A DNA stretch of 8,282 bases from Roseiflexaceae bacterium (GTDB lineage Bacteria; Chloroflexota; Chloroflexia; Chloroflexales; Roseiflexaceae). The DNA is taken from contig CANHPK010000054.1 of NCBI GenBank assembly GCA_947462525.1, forward strand, positions 1-8,282. Reading direction: 5' to 3'. The stretch's first letter is position 1. The number at the start of each line of letters is the position of its first letter. Made by a program: the position numbers and the translations under genes. The notes under the pieces were generated by a model. That model made no database searches. It was given only the letters and a program-made list of their open reading frames with translations, and had not been told where the DNA came from. Of this stretch, positions 7,601-8,282 are shown in pieces.

Positions 7601-8282
7601 AGCGGAATTGAATCGCAGATGCGTTGCTTGCTGCGCTGGACCAATAATTTGAAAGCAATAACGTCAACGTTGTACTGCTGTAGACGAGTGCTTCGCCGAA
7701 CTGTGCCTGTAAACTCAACGATTGGAACGAGGTAATGGTCTGCAATGTACGGGAGTACAAGCGCGACACGTTGGTCGTGGTGTGCGGAATCACAAACTGG
7801 GCGACGAGGCCGGTGTCGTGTGATGCTGCCGTTATGCCCGATGCAAACGCATCATTTGTCGCAGTGTAGAGATTCGCTGTTCCGTACGGTCCCGCATAGA
7901 TGTTTGATAATGTGCCCGCAACGCCTTCTCGGAAACCGAGGATTTTGCGTGCAGTCTCTTCGATTGAATACACCGTTTTGAATGGCAGATTCACTGACGC
8001 ACCGACACCATTATCGAACCCGCCGGGCATTGTGTCGCCACCCTTGGTGATTGTTATTGTTTGCGTCGGTGCCGATGCAGGAACGGTAACGGTGTATTTC
8101 TCTGTGAAAAATTGATTCGGAAAGATGTATGTTATCTCGCGTTCGATATTGTATGTATAACCCCCAACGGTAGCGGTGTAATCGATAATCGCATACCCAC
8201 TGCCGGATCCGGACTCGGTAAGAGATGCAGAACCATTGATGACCCGAATAGTCTTGGACGTCCAGTTGATTCCTCGTGAACC
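1695..8282 (-). CDS. Giant secreted/surface multidomain protein with RCC1 propellers, two LamG domains and a discoidin domain (5'-partial)
   Basis: The minus-strand frame is open from the right edge to the TAA at 1695-1697, giving 2195 codons. Residue 1 here means the codon at 8280-8282. The first in-frame ATG (8028-8030) lies inside a beta-rich stretch and the frame reads on upstream of it, so it is probably internal; the true start and any signal peptide lie outside the window. Visible order: beta-rich N-terminal part (1-198), DUF11/DUF7933-like domain (199-316), Thr/Pro linker (318-388), RCC1-type propellers (about 403-690, 718-1062, 1091-1374), two LamG-like domains (1409-1621, 1625-1842), F5/8-type domain (1857-2036), basic Thr/Pro/Arg tail to the end. 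No transmembrane segment, LPXTG or PEP-CTERM motif is visible. Paired cysteines and the domain set indicate export. By family knowledge the lectin-like domains suggest glycan or surface binding; an adhesin role is inference. No catalytic domain is recognisable. The gene is followed directly by a terminator. Confidence 0.93.
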   Translation of the reverse strand, partial: GSRGINWTSKTIRVINGSASLTESGSGSGYAIIDYTATVGGYTYNIEREITYIFPNQFFTEKYTVTVPASAPTQTITITKGGDTMPGGFDNGVGASVNLPFKTVYSIEETARKILGFREGVAGTLSNIYAGPYGTANLYTATNDAFASGITAASHDTGLVAQFVIPHTTTNVSRLYSRTLQTITSFQSLSLQAQFGEALVYSSTTLTLLLSNYWSSAASNASAIQFRFTLPAPLKVSGTHTSTCAGASITATTGTSIINVSNASLSFLTTCQIQVPVAMTSAGVINLSSSLVSNMGSTGATLVNNVAASSTDFNFGLPTNTRTPYPTNTPLPTDTATATHTASNTPTATHTPTSTFTHTPTATFTPTYTYTPTATFTPTNTPTNTNTPVISLSTPELPTRGSSGPVIGWGATAPYKLNAIPAIANTGITNLALGAHHALAVTAAGSVIGWGTNINGELTIPRLSGVVQVAVGTAHSAALKSDGSVVLWGQASARTAPVGGRLTNIAQMATGNQHTVLLGNDGKVFVYGDTTQRSAVPDFTGKTIVSIAAGSDSSFALGSDGALYRWGKSIVIPARVSGSVQRIYASGTLYGALRSDGELVVFGPGVAALNPTDSATKISASTAGCPCLVVPAMERLQSLSQTKWGVLLSRANRPARTYSNAGARIPANIPVAYHALIGSPSHSYALAIALPDAPTTVPTRDTTFSMPIRMAPKYQTAGYLSIWGADPRLTNIPAAAEEPLYQVVSGARHVSVLRTDGAVLAWGDNQYGQSSVPPSLSQARAITDTFRIVALAAGTNHTLALRANGAVVGWGNNDAGQLTIPSEWIQGNPSATPTNTPVTTPTETPTITDTAIPGVSTQTATKSLTATRTLTASRSRTPTLSRSPTTTALREAPRIIQIAAGARHSVALLSNGAVQTWGDNSFDQLVQPPMSAVVKIAAGAWHTLALRSNGTVIAWGRNHVNQIEVGAYTDVIDIAAGGDTSVLLLRSGQVIVIGDTTENQGATPAQPVQSIAVGESHLLALNLDGEILGWGLNADQQLNLPIDYANAFQISAGTTFSAMLVRARTVPTPTFPALTETAAPLPLLPTAAPRFASGEQAITIREGTATIHSTLPVSAIELSAGMDVVLNASGTLSTTVQTEADPGSPPQDWDTSSVHSVALGTVGVMLFQNRTIKAWQRCIDDIYCASTPTTDITSEIPASFRSNVAEISVRGTHMLIQTLDGRVWSNLLTLPVLTDTKHIAAGRDFATILRTDGTVRVYATTSEEGVQNIPAPLNTVIEIAAGDYHIMALQANGRLVSWGADVNDVHQTDIPAFAAQNIVAIAAGERHSLALNAAGVAFAWGEYTRANLNALAGINSTYRITDIHTGGGALGLHVAPRNAGQPSPTRVPTETSVVLPTMTNVSRVSGLTDNQIAWYGMSNVVSASTFASRGSATIYRCPDPASCPSVADLVGPDAPPDGRLFPALTFVDAHGDELVSNTNVNISGSAFTARASLKRTSVDRHDVMLSLGSAGAIRRYFVLGIDKENRPYCSFYGDDLVSATTYRDRSWHDYACSFDPVSRIRTLWRDGSIIGQDVVLNPVTIPAAPLTIGRRIDTMVGLDGQIGEISVVKRILTTAEMQNLTPVAPSEYTADVYIRTTMQSDSPNRGSFTCDNRIDGTTSVCPFFQNDEQSRNGTYASFSGESLLTIPAQRTSDGFSLGMWTNIVAYSGGTPMIARRDASGAGMVIEQRYDDDGYPTMSCAWVPNPANPAQTQRLSFVTSSEDSMWHHYLCSYDNATTTLSFYTDGVLRGTKTVPAKTILGPITIGSTTASDGSTSDAYMGLVDDVMLYDKALDAHDVVRIMNATSRTTYSTPTATACPQTYDGATNLPLTGMSVAQISDHLGAYTADRAIDGVTTDTLPNDEGYTSGVAITNANMNAWWKIDLGQQYEIANIILFDMTDPTLRTNMSDAIVLMSDVDFGASTDIEWMKSQASAWKYIKCNDAMGCGYPGSHGDASYTVSFPQGIKGRYIRVQHEERYGQLSINELLIDAWRTSTACTTAVPSATMTVTRTASVTGTAAATRTPFPNTQTPTMPGITPYTATRTLTPTPTSSRTHTATRTETMTLTPTLPTSTPFRSPTRTNTSTRTPLYTTRTMLARRSPTFYAQTLTATRLLVAQTQTAVARTSTAIAAFTPTATVAYPLPATTTRVPTGYPTP
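1698..2174 (-). repeat. Thr/Pro/Arg-rich basic C-terminal tail of the giant protein
   Basis: The last 159 residues are low-complexity, with repeats of ATRT, TRTP, TPTPT and, near the end, AQTQTAVARTSTAIA. They contain 14 Arg, no Lys, one Glu and no Asp, so the tail is strongly basic. There is no LPXTG, no hydrophobic helix and no folded domain after it; the protein ends in VPTGYPTP. Confidence 0.85.
2175..2717 (-). other. F5/8 type C (discoidin-like) domain
   Basis: Residues about 1856-2036. Key features are DRAIDG, WWKIDLGQQYEIANIILFD, then KGRYIRVQHEE and the closing LSINELLIDAW, the usual order in F5/8C (galactose-binding-like) domains. Cys1857 before and Cys2036 after the domain sit where the classic end-bridging disulfide is found. 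Cys1979 and Cys1985 form a second near pair. It is likely to bind carbohydrate or a surface ligand. Confidence 0.87.
2757..3410 (-). other. LamG-like (concanavalin A-type lectin fold) domain 2
   Basis: Residues about 1625-1842. It follows the same plan as domain 1: FSLGMWTNI, WHHYLCSYD, LSFYTDGVLRG, ITIGSTT, then MGLVDDVMLYDKALDAHDV at the end. Cys1650, 1661, 1739 and 1770 correspond in place to the four in domain 1. The pair probably arose by tandem duplication, now well diverged. Confidence 0.85.
3420..4058 (-). other. LamG-like (concanavalin A-type lectin fold) domain 1
   Basis: Residues about 1409-1621. Typical features of the LamG/Laminin_G_3 type are FTARASLKRTS early on, WHDYACSFD in the middle, RTLWRDGSIIG, then PLTIGRR and DGQIGEISVVKRILTTAEM at the end. 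Cys1437, 1443, 1529 and 1552 match those of the next domain. The usual role of such domains in exported bacterial proteins is binding of glycans or proteins; the ligand here is unknown. Confidence 0.82.
4161..5012 (-). other. RCC1-type beta-propeller 3
   Basis: Residues about 1091-1374, after a short Pro/Thr linker (1063-1090). It begins with a half unit (AITIREGTATI). The first three units are divergent: IELSAGMDVVL, VALGTVGVMLF ending in KAWQ, and ISVRGTHMLIQ ending in GRVWSN. Three well-kept units follow (IAAGRDFATIL, IAAGDYHIMAL..LVSWG, IAAGERHSLAL..FAWG), then a half unit IHTGGGALGLHV. The count is again half plus six plus half. The front part is less certain than the back part. Confidence 0.68.
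5097..6131 (-). other. RCC1-type beta-propeller 2, interrupted by a Thr/Pro linker
   Basis: Residues about 718-1062. It opens with a half blade GYLSIWGAD, continues with two full units ending GAVLAWGDNQYGQ and GAVVGWGNNDAGQ, is then interrupted by a 66-residue Thr/Pro/Arg linker, and resumes with four units ending GAVQTWGDN, GTVIAWGRN, GQVIVIGDT and GEILGWGLN, closing with a half unit ISAGTTFSAMLV. Together these count to seven blades. The repeat motif fits the RCC1_2 type (PF13540), recognised by eye. Confidence 0.75.
5607..5804 (-). repeat. Thr/Pro/Arg-rich linker 2, inside propeller 2
   Basis: Residues 827-892. The first half is TPTNTPVTTPTETPT-like; the second half changes to Ser/Arg-Thr repeats (TATRTLTASRSRTPTLSRSP). 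It has about seven basic and three acidic residues. It lies between two sequences that both look like intact RCC1 blades. Confidence 0.85.
6213..7076 (-). other. RCC1-type beta-propeller 1
   Basis: Residues about 403-690. Blade units follow a consensus (I)AAG..H..AL..dG.V..WG.N..g....P with a period near 37-39 residues. Clear units have ..WG ends at GPVIGWG, GSVIGWGTN, GSVVLWGQ, GKVFVYGD, GALYRWGK and GELVVFGP. The sixth unit (about 617-672) is degenerate, lacks the WG end and has a Cys-Pro-Cys. The segment ends with a half unit, ALIGSPSHSYALAIAL. Half plus six plus half gives seven blades with a split closing blade. Confidence 0.75.
7119..7331 (-). repeat. Thr/Pro-rich low-complexity linker 1 (TPTATFTPT-type)
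   Basis: Residues 318-388 are built of short repeats such as NTPT, ATHTPTSTF and TATFTPT, with one Arg and one Asp, so the linker is nearly uncharged. The DNA shows the matching imperfect repeats of gtcgcggtaggngt type on the plus strand. It joins the Ig-type domain to the first propeller. Such linkers are common in exported Chloroflexota proteins, where they act as extended spacers; O-glycosylation is possible but not shown. Confidence 0.85.
7335..7688 (-). other. DUF11/DUF7933-like Ig-type domain of the giant protein
   Basis: Residues about 199-316. The pattern of a beta strand run, FTLPAPLKV, TSTCAG (Cys244), a Thr/Ser-rich strand pair, TTCQIQVPV (Cys271) and a closing VNNVAASSTDF matches what I know of DUF11/DUF7933 domains, in which 'D-LP-G' is followed by two cysteines and a final Asn-rich strand. 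These are extracellular spacer or stalk modules in bacterial surface proteins. Sequence match is by eye only. Confidence 0.55.

Overview
The window is protein-coding almost end to end, and every gene I can support is on the minus strand. It holds the 3' two-thirds or more of a giant extracellular-type protein gene (1695 to beyond 8282), then an intrinsic terminator, then a complete gene for a double-domain ABC transporter ATPase (53-1579). The first codons of a possible further gene lie at 1-14. Base composition looks moderately GC-rich. Long Thr/Pro linkers of the TPTNTPT/TATFTPT kind joining beta-propeller, LamG and discoidin modules are a style I associate with Chloroflexota (Anaerolineae, Herpetosiphon-like genomes). 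That taxonomic call is inference; there is no marker gene here.

Layout in transcription order (right to left): the giant gene enters from the right edge with its frame open and no start codon or signal peptide in view. Its modules are (i) an N-terminal beta-rich part ending in a DUF11/DUF7933-like Ig-type domain; (ii) a Thr/Pro linker; (iii) three consecutive RCC1-type propellers, each apparently made of a half blade, six full blades and a closing half blade, with a second Thr/Pro linker inserted inside the middle propeller; (iv) two tandem LamG-like domains sharing a four-cysteine pattern; (v) one F5/8-type (discoidin) domain bracketed by cysteines; (vi) a Thr/Pro/Arg-rich, strongly basic C-terminal tail with no sortase motif or membrane anchor. 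The gene ends at a TAA, and an 18-bp perfect hairpin with a T-tract follows 11 bases later.

The ABC gene starts about 65 bases after the hairpin, has its own Shine-Dalgarno and possibly its own extended -10 promoter, and encodes a NupO/YufO-type ATPase of the nucleoside/simple-sugar import family. The terminator argues that the two genes are separate transcription units, and nothing links them functionally. Permease genes would be expected to the left of the window. I see no RNA gene, CRISPR array, insertion sequence or phage-like element. The most unusual object is the giant multi-propeller adhesin-like protein.
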